Assembly (NCBI GenBank): GCA_016793635.1
Contig: JAEUMD010000003.1
Span: 124,001 to 188,000 of the forward strand
DNA length: 64,000 bases
Direction: 5' to 3'
From: Hyphomicrobiaceae bacterium
Lineage (GTDB): Bacteria > Pseudomonadota > Alphaproteobacteria > Rhizobiales > Hyphomicrobiaceae
Position 1 is the stretch's first letter. Each line of letters begins with the position of its first letter. The notes beneath the pieces are model-generated. The model saw only the letters and a list, made by a program, of their open reading frames with translations, did no database searches and was not told where the DNA came from. The position numbers were made by a program, and so were the translations under genes. This document shows, piece after piece, positions 13,307 to 24,508 of this stretch.

Positions 13307-13708
13307 ATGGACGCAGATGGCGTCGCGCTCCTCCGCGACATCAAGTTCAATCTGAACCTGCTTCTGGCCGCGACGTTCTTCGTCGTAGTCTTTTCGGCCC
13401 TCCGCTTCATCAGAGTGGTCCGGCAGGACATCGGTGAAGCTCTTGGCAAGGCATTCAAGACCGAAGCCGAGACGCTCTTCGAAATAGGGGAGCTGGCGGC
13501 GCTGATCGAGACTTGTGCCGCCTATCTCAAGACGCGGCCGAACCACGCCTATGCGCTATGGTTCCTCGGGAGAGCATACTTCGCCGGGAAAGACTACGAG
13601 AGCGCCCGGATTCCGTTCGAGCGCCTGAACGAGCTGGAACCTGCATGGGATGCGAACATCCGGCCGTTTCTCAACATAATCGACGCAGAGCGTGGCGACG
13701 ATCTCTGA
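13307..13708 (+). CDS. Membrane-anchored TPR-like protein
   Basis: A 133-residue protein with one N-terminal transmembrane helix (about residues 16-36, LNLLLAATFFVVVFSALRF) and a cytoplasmic region carrying a TPR-like pair, IETCAAYLKTRPNHAYALWFLGRAYFAGKDYESARIPFERLNELEPAW. ATG 13307 is the first start. It shares a bidirectional terminator with ssb at 13793. Function unknown; such small TPR anchors usually mediate protein contacts. Confidence 0.7.
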   Translation: MDADGVALLRDIKFNLNLLLAATFFVVVFSALRFIRVVRQDIGEALGKAFKTEAETLFEIGELAALIETCAAYLKTRPNHAYALWFLGRAYFAGKDYESARIPFERLNELEPAWDANIRPFLNIIDAERGDDL

Positions 13709-13792
13709 CCGGACTCCAATGCATCTCCGGTGCCGTTCGTCTGCGTCCCGAACTGGATGCGTCGGCCGGATCATGGCCAAGCCAAAGGGAAA

Positions 13793-13812
13793 GGCCAGGG
13801 TTTCCCCTGGCC
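13793..13812. terminator. Bidirectional terminator hairpin
   Basis: Stem GGCCAGGG (13793-13800) and CCCTGGCC (13805-13812). Pyrimidine-rich DNA follows on both strands, so it can serve the TPR gene (plus) and ssb (minus). Confidence 0.7.
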
Positions 13813-13820
13813 TCTTGCTT

Positions 13821-14384
13821 TCAGAACGGGATCTCGTCGTCGAGGGTCTTGTCGAAACTGCCGCCCTTGCCGCCGCCCGACGAACCACCGCCTCGCGGCG
13901 CGGGCGACGAGGCCCGGCGCGGTTCGGGTGAGCCGTAACCGCCACCGCCACCAGAGCCACCGGCATATGGATCGTCATAGTCGGCCTGACCGCTCTCCAT
14001 CATGCCGCCGCCGGCGCGGGCACCGCCGCCGCCCGGACCGTCGAGCATTGTCAGCGTCGCGCCGAACCCTTGGAGCACCACCTCGGTCGAGTACCGCTCC
14101 TGCCCCTGCTGGTCCTGCCACTTGCGCGTCTGCAACTGGCCCTCGATGTAGACCTTGGAGCCCTTGCGCAGATATTGCTCGGCGACCTTGCACAGCCCCT
14201 CGGAGAAAATCACCACCGAGTGCCACTCGGTCTTCTCGCGCCGCTCGCCCGAATTCTTATCGCGCCACGTCTCGCTGGTGGCGACGCGCAGGTTGGCGAT
14301 GGGCCGCCCGTCCTGCGTGCGGCGGATCTCGGGGTCCTTGCCGAGATTGCCGACGAGAATGACCTTGTTGACGGAACCGGCCAT
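13821..14384 (-). CDS. ssb: Single-stranded DNA-binding protein
   Basis: SSB, 187 residues, the tetrameric OB-fold protein that coats single-stranded DNA in replication, recombination and repair. The OB domain (residues 1-115) has [28 protein letters not shown] and [17 protein letters not shown]. The linker is Gly-rich and the C-terminus ends DDEIPF, the acidic tip that binds partner proteins. The ATG at 14384 follows a strong AAGGAG site; the longer frame is rejected. A LexA box at 14895 lies 511 bp upstream. In many alphaproteobacteria ssb is divergent from uvrA; here uvrA is 4.3 kb away with three genes in between. Confidence 0.97.
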   Translation of the reverse strand: MAGSVNKVILVGNLGKDPEIRRTQDGRPIANLRVATSETWRDKNSGERREKTEWHSVVIFSEGLCKVAEQYLRKGSKVYIEGQLQTRKWQDQQGQERYSTEVVLQGFGATLTMLDGPGGGGARAGGGMMESGQADYDDPYAGGSGGGGGYGSPEPRRASSPAPRGGGSSGGGKGGSFDKTLDDEIPF

Positions 14385-15015
14385 GTCGAAAACTCCTTCT
14401 GATTCATTTTCCCTGGCGGCCCGTGGTGCCAGAGGGACTTTGCGATCCGGCATTCGACGAGGGCCGAGGGGCGAACTTCCTGTGATGCGACCTCTGACCG
14501 CGAGCTGGGCCGCACGAAGACCGCACGGCTAACGAACGGCGCACGCCAACGTCGGGCAAAGTTGCCCGGCCCACCTCGGCGCAGAACGTCCTGCCACCGT
14601 CGCACTAGCAACGCCGCATTGCATCAGCACACTGCGCCGTCTCCCAGGCACCGGCACAACGGTCCCTAGACCGCCAGCATCGAGCCGCCACCATCGAGCA
14701 GTCAGAACACCGCACCGGTTATGGCGCGCACGCCAACGCGACTCGGCACCTACCCTAGCCACGTCGAGCGCCGTCCGCTCGCCCCACCTGCCGGCCGCGA
14801 GCCGCTGACATTGCTTTGTCCACGGGTTTCGTCGTCCAGGGGTTTCGCGGCAATGGCGAGCTGGCACCGCTCGAAACATCGCAGGCCGAAGCCTGTTCTT
14901 GCATTGTTCTAACATAATGACTTGGGCGAAACCGCGCAAGATGCGCGCTTGCGCCCGGCACCTGCCGTCAAGGTGCGGGCGCAGGTTCCGGGCCGCGCCC
15001 GCACGTCTGGTCGTT
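14385..15015. other. Intergenic region with no convincing gene
   Basis: This 631-bp stretch between ssb and the pentapeptide gene holds the LexA box described separately. Short frames exist on both strands but none has a good start signal together with protein-like composition. One 49-codon minus-strand frame starts at 14904 inside the LexA box. The ssb promoter should lie here. Confidence 0.5.
14895..14909 (-). promoter_or_regulatory. LexA (SOS) box, alphaproteobacterial type
   Basis: The sequence reads GTTC-N7-GTTC on the plus strand (GAAC-N7-GAAC on the minus), an exact match to the direct-repeat LexA operator known from Rhizobiales and Caulobacter. On the minus strand the nearest recognisable gene downstream is ssb. 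A box 511 bp upstream of its start codon is unusually far, so either the ssb leader is long or a small unrecognised SOS transcript starts here. Confidence 0.7.
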
Positions 15016-17073
15016 CTAATTTCCGCTGCGCGCGATATCGACGGCTGCGGCGAGACTGCGAACCATCTTGTCGGGCACCGATTTCCCCGCCGCGCAATCA
15101 GGCGACTTGATCCGCTCGTAAATGCCGATCAGGTCACCTCGAAACCCGCTCGATTGCGCCCGCCGGGCGACACCCGTCGCGAGCGCACCGTGGGTCCAGC
15201 GCGGCCGACACATCGCGGTCGTCAGGTATGCGGTCAGATCGTTCGCATAGGTCGGCTGCTCCGTGCGGCTCGCATCGGCGATGATCGCCTTCCACCGCTG
15301 TGCATCCGGCGTTCCAGCCCAGCGTGCGCTGGCAGCCGTATCGAGCAGCGGCGTCAGTGCCTCTTCCACCAGCTTGCGCGTGCGCTCGGACACAATGCGC
15401 TCGACCGACCGGCGCATCGCCGCGATCTCCGCCTCGGCGGGCGGCGCGACGATCGCGCCCGTCGCATCGGTCATGGCCAGCGCGGCGGCCGCAGGAGGCC
15501 CCGCCGCCCAGACAACTCCCCCCCGCATGTCGACTGCGGCAAGCCGCACGCCGGACATATCGGTTCCGATCAGCTTCGCCTGACGCATGCTCGCCGCCTC
15601 GAGATCGGCGTCACGCAGCACGGCGGCATGAAGATTGGCATAGTCCAGACCCGCCCCTTGCAGCCCCGCGCTGGAGAAGTCGGCGAACTGGAGCTGCGCA
15701 CCGGTGAGGTCGGCCCCCTGCAGGGAGGCGATCAGAAAATTCGCGCCTTGCGCCTGCACCCCGCCCGTCAGGTCGGCCATCTCGAGATGAGCGCTCGAAA
15801 AGTTCGCGCCGGTCAACAGCGCGTAGGGCAACGACGCTTCGACGAGCTTGGCCTCTTCCAGCCGCGCCCCCCTGAGATCGACGCCCACCATCTGCGCCCG
15901 GTCGAGACGCGCGCGCGAGAAATCGGCATTGCGCGCCGTGGCACACTGCGCCCGCACCCTGTCCTCAGACAGCAGCAGCTCGCTGACGTCGGCGCACTGC
16001 AGCCACACGTCGCGCAGATCCGAGCCGACGAAGCTCGCGCCCGAAACATCGGCACCCGTAAGGTCGGCCTGATGCAGGTCCGAGCGGTCGAGCCGGGCGA
16101 AGCGCAGGTCGCGGCCGCGCAATTTCAACGTCGGCTCGCCCTCACTCACTTCCTTGTCGACGACGAGATCGGTGTCGGTGACGATCAGGTTGCGGGCGAA
16201 AAGGCCGAACAGCGCGCCGTCGTGCTTCGAAGCCAGGAACGGCAGCAGGAAACCGCCCTGGTATCGCTGATCGCGTTCGAGGTCGCCGCTGCGCGCGACG
16301 CCCAGCATGTCGCGGCCCATCCGGTCCAGCGCTTCGCCCGGCACCGTGGCGATGAACAGCGACACGAGCGAGATGAACCCGACCACGAGAACGGTCGCCG
16401 AAAAGCGGATCGGATGGGCGGTGCTCGTTCTGCTGAAGGCACGCGTGAACGATGTTTCCGCGCGCATCAGGAACACGCCGATGAGCGCCAGCATGACGAT
16501 GTCGGCCAGCAGCACGACGCGGTGGCTCCACGTTGTCGTAACGTCGTGATACGGCAGGAAGCAGACTTGAATGTAGAGCAGGAGCACGACGGGCAGCAGC
16601 ACCAGCGTCAGCCAGCTCATGCCGTGCAGGAAGCCGCTCATCACGTTCGAGCGCTCGGGGCCGGCCATCGCCTGCACGAAGAAGAAGTTGTCGAGCTCGA
16701 GCCGCAGCGGATGCGTGCGCCGATCGCTTGCTTCCAGCATGCGCAGCGCGTGATCGAACTCCAGCGTCTTGCGGGCCAGCAGCGCGAGCTGTGAGACCAG
16801 GCCGAGATGGAGCAACACGAGAATGACGGGCGCGAACTGGAAGAATTGCGTGAGCTGGATCGAAACCTGGAGGATCGGCAGCGAGACGGGTGTCTCGCGC
16901 AGCAGATCTGCGTGGGTGACGCCAGCGACGGCGATCGTCAGGTAGGTCATGAGCGCGAGGAAGATCAACCAGGCGCTGTGCGCCGTGTTGCTCGACTCGT
17001 TGACGGCTTCCAGAAGGCTGTACGGGTTGACGGGAGGCTCTGCTTCTACAGACGCCGGCAACAACTCGGACAT
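15016..17073 (-). CDS. Pentapeptide-repeat membrane protein
   Basis: A 685-residue protein with an N-terminal membrane domain and a C-terminal pentapeptide-repeat region. Five hydrophobic helices lie within the first 260 residues (for example TYLTIAVAGV, FFQFAPVILVLLHL, WLTLVLLPVVLLLYIQV). From about residue 310 to 560 the chain follows the A(D/N)LxX five-residue periodicity (ADLTGADVSGASF, ADLTGAQLQFADF), which forms a right-handed quadrilateral beta-helix. A helical tail follows. ATG 17073 has a GGAGGGAG site 9 nt upstream; TTG 17079 is a weaker alternative. Comparable proteins are widespread in rhizobia without a known function. Confidence 0.85.
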   Translation of the reverse strand: MSELLPASVEAEPPVNPYSLLEAVNESSNTAHSAWLIFLALMTYLTIAVAGVTHADLLRETPVSLPILQVSIQLTQFFQFAPVILVLLHLGLVSQLALLARKTLEFDHALRMLEASDRRTHPLRLELDNFFFVQAMAGPERSNVMSGFLHGMSWLTLVLLPVVLLLYIQVCFLPYHDVTTTWSHRVVLLADIVMLALIGVFLMRAETSFTRAFSRTSTAHPIRFSATVLVVGFISLVSLFIATVPGEALDRMGRDMLGVARSGDLERDQRYQGGFLLPFLASKHDGALFGLFARNLIVTDTDLVVDKEVSEGEPTLKLRGRDLRFARLDRSDLHQADLTGADVSGASFVGSDLRDVWLQCADVSELLLSEDRVRAQCATARNADFSRARLDRAQMVGVDLRGARLEEAKLVEASLPYALLTGANFSSAHLEMADLTGGVQAQGANFLIASLQGADLTGAQLQFADFSSAGLQGAGLDYANLHAAVLRDADLEAASMRQAKLIGTDMSGVRLAAVDMRGGVVWAAGPPAAAALAMTDATGAIVAPPAEAEIAAMRRSVERIVSERTRKLVEEALTPLLDTAASARWAGTPDAQRWKAIIADASRTEQPTYANDLTAYLTTAMCRPRWTHGALATGVARRAQSSGFRGDLIGIYERIKSPDCAAGKSVPDKMVRSLAAAVDIARSGN

Positions 17074-17394
17074 ACGCAACCGCTCCCTCCGAAAACCCGG
17101 GCAATTTCATCCGACCATAGCGGAGAATGTATAACTGTGACACCTCGGCCGCTGGCAACGCAACCTCGTGTGGCGCAAAGGCTTCAAGCCAGCGATAACC
17201 GCCAGGGCGTCCTCCCTCCCAGCACCACACGAGCCGTCGCCCGCCACACACAGGCACGCGACCGAGAGGGCTTGACCGCCCCTCCCCGGCGCGCCATCGA
17301 TTGATCCGCGAGCGGTAGCGCGGTTCGCCGCGCCTAGCCACCCCGCCCCCCCGCTTCACCCCGCCCCTGCGGCGGCCCTGCTCCGAAGGACGCG
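17074..17394. other. Intergenic, no gene seen
   Basis: A divergent promoter region between the pentapeptide gene and the YkgJ-type gene. The DNA is C-rich towards its right end. No repeats or sites could be supported. Confidence 0.5.
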
Positions 17395-17763
17395 ATGCCC
17401 CGTTACGACTGCTCCAAATGCCCGGGCTACTGCTGCTCGTACCCGCTGATCGCCCTCGACCGGCGCGACGTCGAGCGGCTCGCCAAGCATCATGCCATGA
17501 GCGTCGAGGAAGCCCAGCGTGCCTTCACGCGCACCGCACATGGCCGCAAGTACGCCATGCGCCGCAAGAAGGACGAGATCTACGGCAAGATCTGCCGCTT
17601 CTTCGACACCAAGGCTCGCCGCTGTACCGTCTACGAGGCGCGCCCCGCCGTCTGCCGTTCGTTCCCGGGCGACGGTCGCTGCGGTTACTACGACTTCCTC
17701 AAGTTCGAGCGCCGCGCGCAGGACGACCCCGAATTCGTCGCCTTGACCGACCATAGCGACTGA
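17395..17763 (+). CDS. YkgJ family cysteine-cluster protein
   Basis: A 122-residue protein of the YkgJ (CxxCxxxCC, UPF0153) family. The N-terminal cluster is visible as CSKCPGYCC, and three further cysteines follow (ICRFF, RRCTVYEARPAVCRSFP, GRCGYY). The set probably ligates zinc or an iron-sulfur cluster. The length is typical. The glutathione S-transferase gene starts 45 bp downstream and uvrA follows it on the same strand, so the three may be co-transcribed. Biochemical role unknown. Confidence 0.88.
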   Translation: MPRYDCSKCPGYCCSYPLIALDRRDVERLAKHHAMSVEEAQRAFTRTAHGRKYAMRRKKDEIYGKICRFFDTKARRCTVYEARPAVCRSFPGDGRCGYYDFLKFERRAQDDPEFVALTDHSD

Positions 17764-17807
17764 GCAAACGCGCTCCACTCCGCCTGACGGCTGTAGAGGG
17801 ACCAAGC

Positions 17808-18524
17808 ATGATCACGCTCTTCATTTTCGGTCCCGCCTTCGGCCTGCCCGATCCGAGCCCGTTCGTCACCAAGGCGGAAGTCCTGCTCAAGATGTCGGGC
17901 CTTCCCTACCAGACGAAGCGCGCCGACGTGCGCAAGGCGCCGAAAGGCAAGCTGCCGTTCATCAAGGACGAGAGTGGCGCCGTGATCGCGGACTCCACGC
18001 TGATCCGCTTCTACCTCGAGCACAATCGAAACGTCGATTTCGACAAGGGGCTGTCGCCCGCCGACCGCGGCGCGGCGTGGATGATCGAGAAGTTCTGCGA
18101 GGATCACATATACTGGATCGTCATGCGCGAGCGCTGGCAGATCCGCGAAAACTTCGAGAAGGGCCCGAAGCACTTCTTCGACCCGCTGCCCGCCCCCTTG
18201 CGCCCGCTGGTGATCTCGATGGTGAACCGCCAGTTCCGTCGCAACCTGTGGGGCCAGGGGCTCGGCCGGCACTCGGCCACGGAGCTCGACGAGATCGCGG
18301 CGCGGGGCATCAACGGCCTCGCCGACTTCCTCGGCGATAAGGACTACCTGATGGGGGCCGCGCCGTGCGGCGCCGATGCCACGGTCTGGTCGGCGGTATT
18401 CGGAATCCTCTGCCCGCATTTCGAGAGTGCCACACGCGCCGTCACGGAGCAGCACCCGAACCTCGTCGCCTATGCCGAGCGGGGCCGCTCCCTGTGGTAT
18501 CCGCACATCGCGCCGTTCGCATAA
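17808..18524 (+). CDS. Glutathione S-transferase family protein
   Basis: A 238-residue GST-fold protein of the metaxin/FAXC-like type. The N-terminal thioredoxin-like half has FIFGPAFGLPDPSPFVTKAEVLLKMSGLPY, the cis-Pro region KGKLPFIKDE and the glutathione-type D/S motif IADSTLIRFYLE. The C-terminal helical half contains RGINGLADFLGDKDYLMGAAPCGADATVW. Conjugation activity is plausible but metaxin-like members often lack a known substrate. A GAGGGACC site precedes ATG 17808. Confidence 0.88.
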   Translation: MITLFIFGPAFGLPDPSPFVTKAEVLLKMSGLPYQTKRADVRKAPKGKLPFIKDESGAVIADSTLIRFYLEHNRNVDFDKGLSPADRGAAWMIEKFCEDHIYWIVMRERWQIRENFEKGPKHFFDPLPAPLRPLVISMVNRQFRRNLWGQGLGRHSATELDEIAARGINGLADFLGDKDYLMGAAPCGADATVWSAVFGILCPHFESATRAVTEQHPNLVAYAERGRSLWYPHIAPFA

Positions 18525-18659
18525 TTCGGCGTCGCCCCTGACATAATCAGACATCTGACGATTCGATCTGGAGGGGCCGTCAGTCGGGGCATGATCGCCC
18601 GCCGCGCGCCGGCGGGTTGCATTGCCGCCCGGTCGGAGTTCCGCTACCAAATCGGCCTC

Positions 18660-21683
<3,024 letters not shown>

Positions 21684-21765
21684 GATCCCACGCGGAATAA
21701 CCCTCTCGAAATCCGCAATGCGACCTGACGGCCAACCGCGACGATGTTCTGAACTCTTGCGTCAG

Positions 21766-21799
21766 AAAAAAACCGCGGCAGCCCGAGGGCTGCCGCGGT
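21766..21799 (-). terminator. Intrinsic terminator
   Basis: A 13-bp perfect stem (21772-21784 with 21787-21799) ends on the minus strand in a run of seven T. It terminates the small Trp-rich secreted gene at 21860 and may also stop uvrA read-through. Confidence 0.85.
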
Positions 21800-21859
21800 G
21801 TTCCAGTCTCGGCGAAGCCGTGTCTGTCCTGTTCACGGCATCGCGGGACCGACCCGGCC

Positions 21860-22183
21860 TCAGCAACCGTGATTGCGCATGCACTGGCGGAACCGCCAGT
21901 TGCCCCAGCCCCAGCGATCGCCGCATTCGTTTCGCCAACCGGCGCAGCGGCCATAGCCACCGCCACCCGTGCCGCACGGCACGTTGCCGACGCCGGGCAC
22001 GTGACGGTGATAGCGAACCGGACCCTGCTCGCACGAGCGGTGCCAGCCGTGAACCGTCTGGATCTGGCTCTCCGTCACGGCCCTGCCGTCCGCGATGCCG
22101 CCCATGGGCGCGGCGAATGCAGGGGCCGCTCCGGCGAGCATGAAGCCGAACATCGCCGTAGCGATCGAGCGTTTGATGGTCAT
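21860..22183 (-). CDS. Small secreted Gly/Cys/Trp-rich protein
   Basis: A 107-residue exported protein. ATG 22183 (MTIKRSIATAMFGFML) has a GGAGAATA site upstream. A signal peptide ends near APAFAAP. The mature part contains HGWHRSCEQGPVRYHRH and four or more cysteines in GRCAGWRNECGDRWGWGNWRFRQC, suggesting a small disulfide-stabilised or heme/metal-contacting periplasmic protein. A terminator follows directly. Related small Trp/Arg/Cys-rich proteins are common in rhizobia but I know no function. Confidence 0.75.
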   Translation of the reverse strand: MTIKRSIATAMFGFMLAGAAPAFAAPMGGIADGRAVTESQIQTVHGWHRSCEQGPVRYHRHVPGVGNVPCGTGGGGYGRCAGWRNECGDRWGWGNWRFRQCMRNHGC

Positions 22184-22510
22184 GCCTATTCTCCGATGAG
22201 AGGTTGATGCGGGTAACATGTTGAAGGCTCGCTGAATGCAGGATGAACGTTGCGTGCCGACGACGGTCTGTGCCGGCGAGCGGTCTGTCGCGTCAAGACA
22301 TCTCCGGTGGAACGCCGCCATGAACGGCGCGAGCGGTCCAACGTTTACGCCCCCTTGCAGCAGGAAAATGCAATAGCGGAGCATTTCCGTGCTCTCCCGA
22401 ACCGCCACCGCCGCCCCTGCTTCATCGCACCGGCACCGGTGCGGCCCGCGGTCCAGCATATTGCATGGCGCCGGCCGCGACGCAGATCCGTCGTCGCCCG
22501 AGGCGGCAAA

Positions 22511-22698
22511 TTGCTAGCAATGCTAGCAAGTTGCGCGCACGCGAATGCGCTTGCGTTGCAGAGACACATGACATATGCAGATTGCACCAGCACTTGTGCG
22601 GTAGCACCTTCAGATTGGTGCTAGCACTGCTAGATCGGCCGGCGTCCAGCGATCGGCCAATGTGCAGCGTACGAGTAGCGTGCAGCGTGTGAGTAGCG
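22511..22698. repeat. Repeats upstream of parA-like gene (putative parS/operator)
   Basis: Two kinds of repeats occupy the 190 bp before the ParA-type gene. Palindromes TTGCTAGCAA (22511-22520), TGCTAGCA (22521-22528) and GTGCTAGCAC (22618-22627) share the core TGCTAGCA. An 18-bp tandem direct repeat, TGCAGCGTACGAGTAGCG at 22663-22680 and TGCAGCGTGTGAGTAGCG at 22681-22698, ends 6 bp before the start codon. Iterated sites at this position are what ParG-type ribbon-helix-helix partners bind as operator or centromere. Confidence 0.6.
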
Positions 22699-22704
22699 TC
22701 CGTC

Positions 22705-23421
22705 ATGTCCGTCGTTGCCATCATTTCGACCAAGGGTGGGGCCGGTAAGTCCACCGTCGCCGTACACCTTGCCGTCGCCGCGGCCATGAAGAAGCGCCGC
22801 CCCCTGATCCTCGACTTCGACAAGCGCCAGCTTTCCGTTCTGCTGTGGGCGAAGGGCTTGCGCCGCCGCACCAAGTCGCCCGCCATTCAGAAGGGCGCCA
22901 TCGATACCCTCGCCGAGGACATCGCTGCGGCGAGCAAGAAGCACGATCTCATCATCATCGATGTCGGAGCCGGCGGCGGTGACGAGGTGCGCAACATCGC
23001 CACCATCGCCGAGCACATCGTCGTGCCGGTGCGCGCCTCCGCCTTCGATATCGCCGCAACACGCAACACGATCGAGCTGCTTCGCGCCTCCGCCGACAAT
23101 ACGGAGCCCGAGGAACTCGCCTACCGCAACGCCCTTGGCAAGGCCGTGATCGTCCTCAACTGCACCCCGCGCAGGCCGACCGCGAAGTGGCGCAAGGAGG
23201 TCGACGAGGCGCTGGAATCGTGCGGCGCGGGCGGCGTGCAGGTGATCGGCTCACTCGCCGATCGCCCGGCCTACAGCACCGCCATCGAGCGCGGCCAGGG
23301 CGTGACGGAGGAGAAGGAGGACGAGGACGCGGTCGCCGAGATCATCGCGCTCTATGACGGGCTGGCGGAAATCGAGAAGGAGCGCGTCAACAAGCTCAAG
23401 AAGACGAGGCGCACGAAATGA
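22705..23421 (+). CDS. Orphan ParA-type partition ATPase
   Basis: A 238-residue small ParA/MinD-family ATPase. It opens directly with the deviant Walker A KGGAGKST (Lys10 signature, Lys15), so it lacks the N-terminal DNA-binding domain and belongs with type Ib ParA/ParF proteins. Walker A' is LILDFD at about residue 32 and the Walker B-like strand is LIIIDVGAGGGDE. Type Ib ATPases usually pair with a ribbon-helix-helix protein, and the next gene, overlapping by 4 bp (ATGA), encodes one. The chromosomal parAB locus is expected elsewhere, so this pair probably came from a plasmid or positions some other cargo. The C-terminal 15 residues are Lys/Arg-rich. Confidence 0.85.
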   Translation: MSVVAIISTKGGAGKSTVAVHLAVAAAMKKRRPLILDFDKRQLSVLLWAKGLRRRTKSPAIQKGAIDTLAEDIAAASKKHDLIIIDVGAGGGDEVRNIATIAEHIVVPVRASAFDIAATRNTIELLRASADNTEPEELAYRNALGKAVIVLNCTPRRPTAKWRKEVDEALESCGAGGVQVIGSLADRPAYSTAIERGQGVTEEKEDEDAVAEIIALYDGLAEIEKERVNKLKKTRRTK

Positions 23422-23837
23422 CAAAGGCAAAGTTAGCGCGCGAGGTTCCGGCCAAAGCACGCAAGAGCACCGGCCACGCCAAGTCCGGAAGCGAAGGTAA
23501 AGCTGGCCGCGAGAGCAAGGCAGGCGCGGCCAGCAAGCCGCGCAATCTCGTCCATGCGAGCGTCGCCATGGGCCAAGCCGCGGACGAGGAGGACGCGCGC
23601 CATCCCAAGGCAAAGTCCACCACGTCGAAGCCCAAGAAGCCGAAGACGCGTGAGGGCAAGAAGGGGCTCGTCCTCTACATCGAGCCCGAAGGCGTGCTGG
23701 CGTTGCGCCGGCTCGCGCTCGACAACGACAGTGACGTGCAGCGCATGGGCCGCCGCGCCCTCGAGCTGCTGTTCGCCGAATACGGACGCGCCTTCCCGGC
23801 GAGCACGGAACCCGCCGCTGCCGCCGCCAAATCCTGA
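23418..23837 (+). CDS. Ribbon-helix-helix partner of the ParA-type ATPase
   Basis: A 139-residue protein translationally coupled to the ATPase gene (ATGA overlap). The first 85 residues are a Lys/Ala/Ser-rich disordered arm. The last third has a ribbon-helix-helix pattern: strand GKKGLVLYIEP, helix EGVLALRRLALDND, turn and helix VQRMGRRALELLFAEYG. This is the architecture of ParG/omega-type centromere-binding proteins, whose flexible arm stimulates the ATPase. The putative target is the repeat cluster at 22511-22698. The assignment rests on pattern and context only. Confidence 0.7.
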   Translation: MTKAKLAREVPAKARKSTGHAKSGSEGKAGRESKAGAASKPRNLVHASVAMGQAADEEDARHPKAKSTTSKPKKPKTREGKKGLVLYIEPEGVLALRRLALDNDSDVQRMGRRALELLFAEYGRAFPASTEPAAAAAKS

Positions 23838-23851
23838 ACGACTCACTCGCT

Positions 23852-24020
23852 CTAGTGTTCCTTCTCCGACACTTGGTTCCCAGTGCAGCATGCGATCGAC
23901 CAAGTGTCGGAGACGAAAAGAACACTAGCAACTCGATGATTCTAGTGTTGCTTTTGTCACTAACGCTTGGCAGGCCACCGTTCAGCAACCGGGAACCAAG
24001 CGTTAGTGACGCAACACTAG
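23852..24020. repeat. Two-hairpin dispersed repeat (copy A)
   Basis: Two adjacent long palindromes. The first (23852-23928) is bounded by CTAGTGTTC and GAACACTAG and has a 14-bp inner stem, CTCCGACACTTGGT with ACCAAGTGTCGGAG. The second (23942-24020) is bounded by CTAGTGTTGC and GCAACACTAG with a 15-bp inner stem, GTCACTAACGCTTGG with CCAAGCGTTAGTGAC. Related copies lie at 43431-43497 (first hairpin only) and 63702-63870 (both). No transposase gene is associated. It separates the ribbon-helix-helix gene from the TIR gene and may also attenuate transcription. Confidence 0.85.
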
Positions 24021-24055
24021 CCCTGCTACACGTCTTGCCCGAGGAGCCCCGAGAC

Positions 24056-24508
24056 ATGTCCCTCGCCAAAGCATCGCGCAGCATGAACACCGCCATCGAC
24101 GAGATGCGGCTCGCCTCGAACTTCGCTTCGCCGCGCGTGTTCATCTCCTATGCTCGCCCCGACCGCGAGCGAGTCGAGGTGCTGACGGCACGGCTGAAAT
24201 CGCAGGGCTATCAGGTTTGGTGGGACGACGAGATCGTTCCCGGCGAGTTCTTCGACGAGCGGATCAGCGATGCCATCGACGAGGCCCATGCCGTCGTCGT
24301 GCTGTGGTCGAAGAATTCCTACAAATCCCGCTGGGTCCGCTGGGAGGCGACCCAGGGCCTCAGAAGCGGAAAGCTCGTTCCCGTCGTCACCGAGGATCTC
24401 GACATGCGCGACATTCGCCCGCCGTTCAACGATCTCGATACGCTCGTATCGAATGACGAGGCGGGGCTACTTGGCGCGCTGAGGCGTATCAAGCCCCGCG
24501 AGAGGTGA
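24056..24508 (+). CDS. Stand-alone TIR-domain protein
   Basis: A 150-residue protein that is essentially one TIR domain (residues 25-140). ATG 24056 follows a GAGGAG site. The BB-loop/strand A region is RVFISYARPDRERVEVL, the second strand is GYQVWWDDEIVPGEFF, and the catalytic-position glutamate is Glu97 in the SRWVRWEATQG segment. Bacterial TIR domains of this kind hydrolyse NAD+ or make cyclic-ADP-ribose signals, often in anti-phage defence, and usually need a partner sensor; none is fused here. Its location directly after the ParA/ribbon-helix-helix pair, separated by a palindromic repeat, suggests an accessory cassette. Confidence 0.85.
   Translation: MSLAKASRSMNTAIDEMRLASNFASPRVFISYARPDRERVEVLTARLKSQGYQVWWDDEIVPGEFFDERISDAIDEAHAVVVLWSKNSYKSRWVRWEATQGLRSGKLVPVVTEDLDMRDIRPPFNDLDTLVSNDEAGLLGALRRIKPRER

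Noticed and set aside
14899-16794. A 631-codon plus-strand open frame opposite the pentapeptide-repeat gene
   Set aside because: It is the antisense shadow of a periodic GC-rich coding sequence. Its product is Arg/His/Gln-rich without any family feature, while the minus strand has clear transmembrane and pentapeptide structure.
22511-22698. CRISPR-like array
   Set aside because: Only two tandem 18-bp units without spacers plus short palindromes, and no cas genes.
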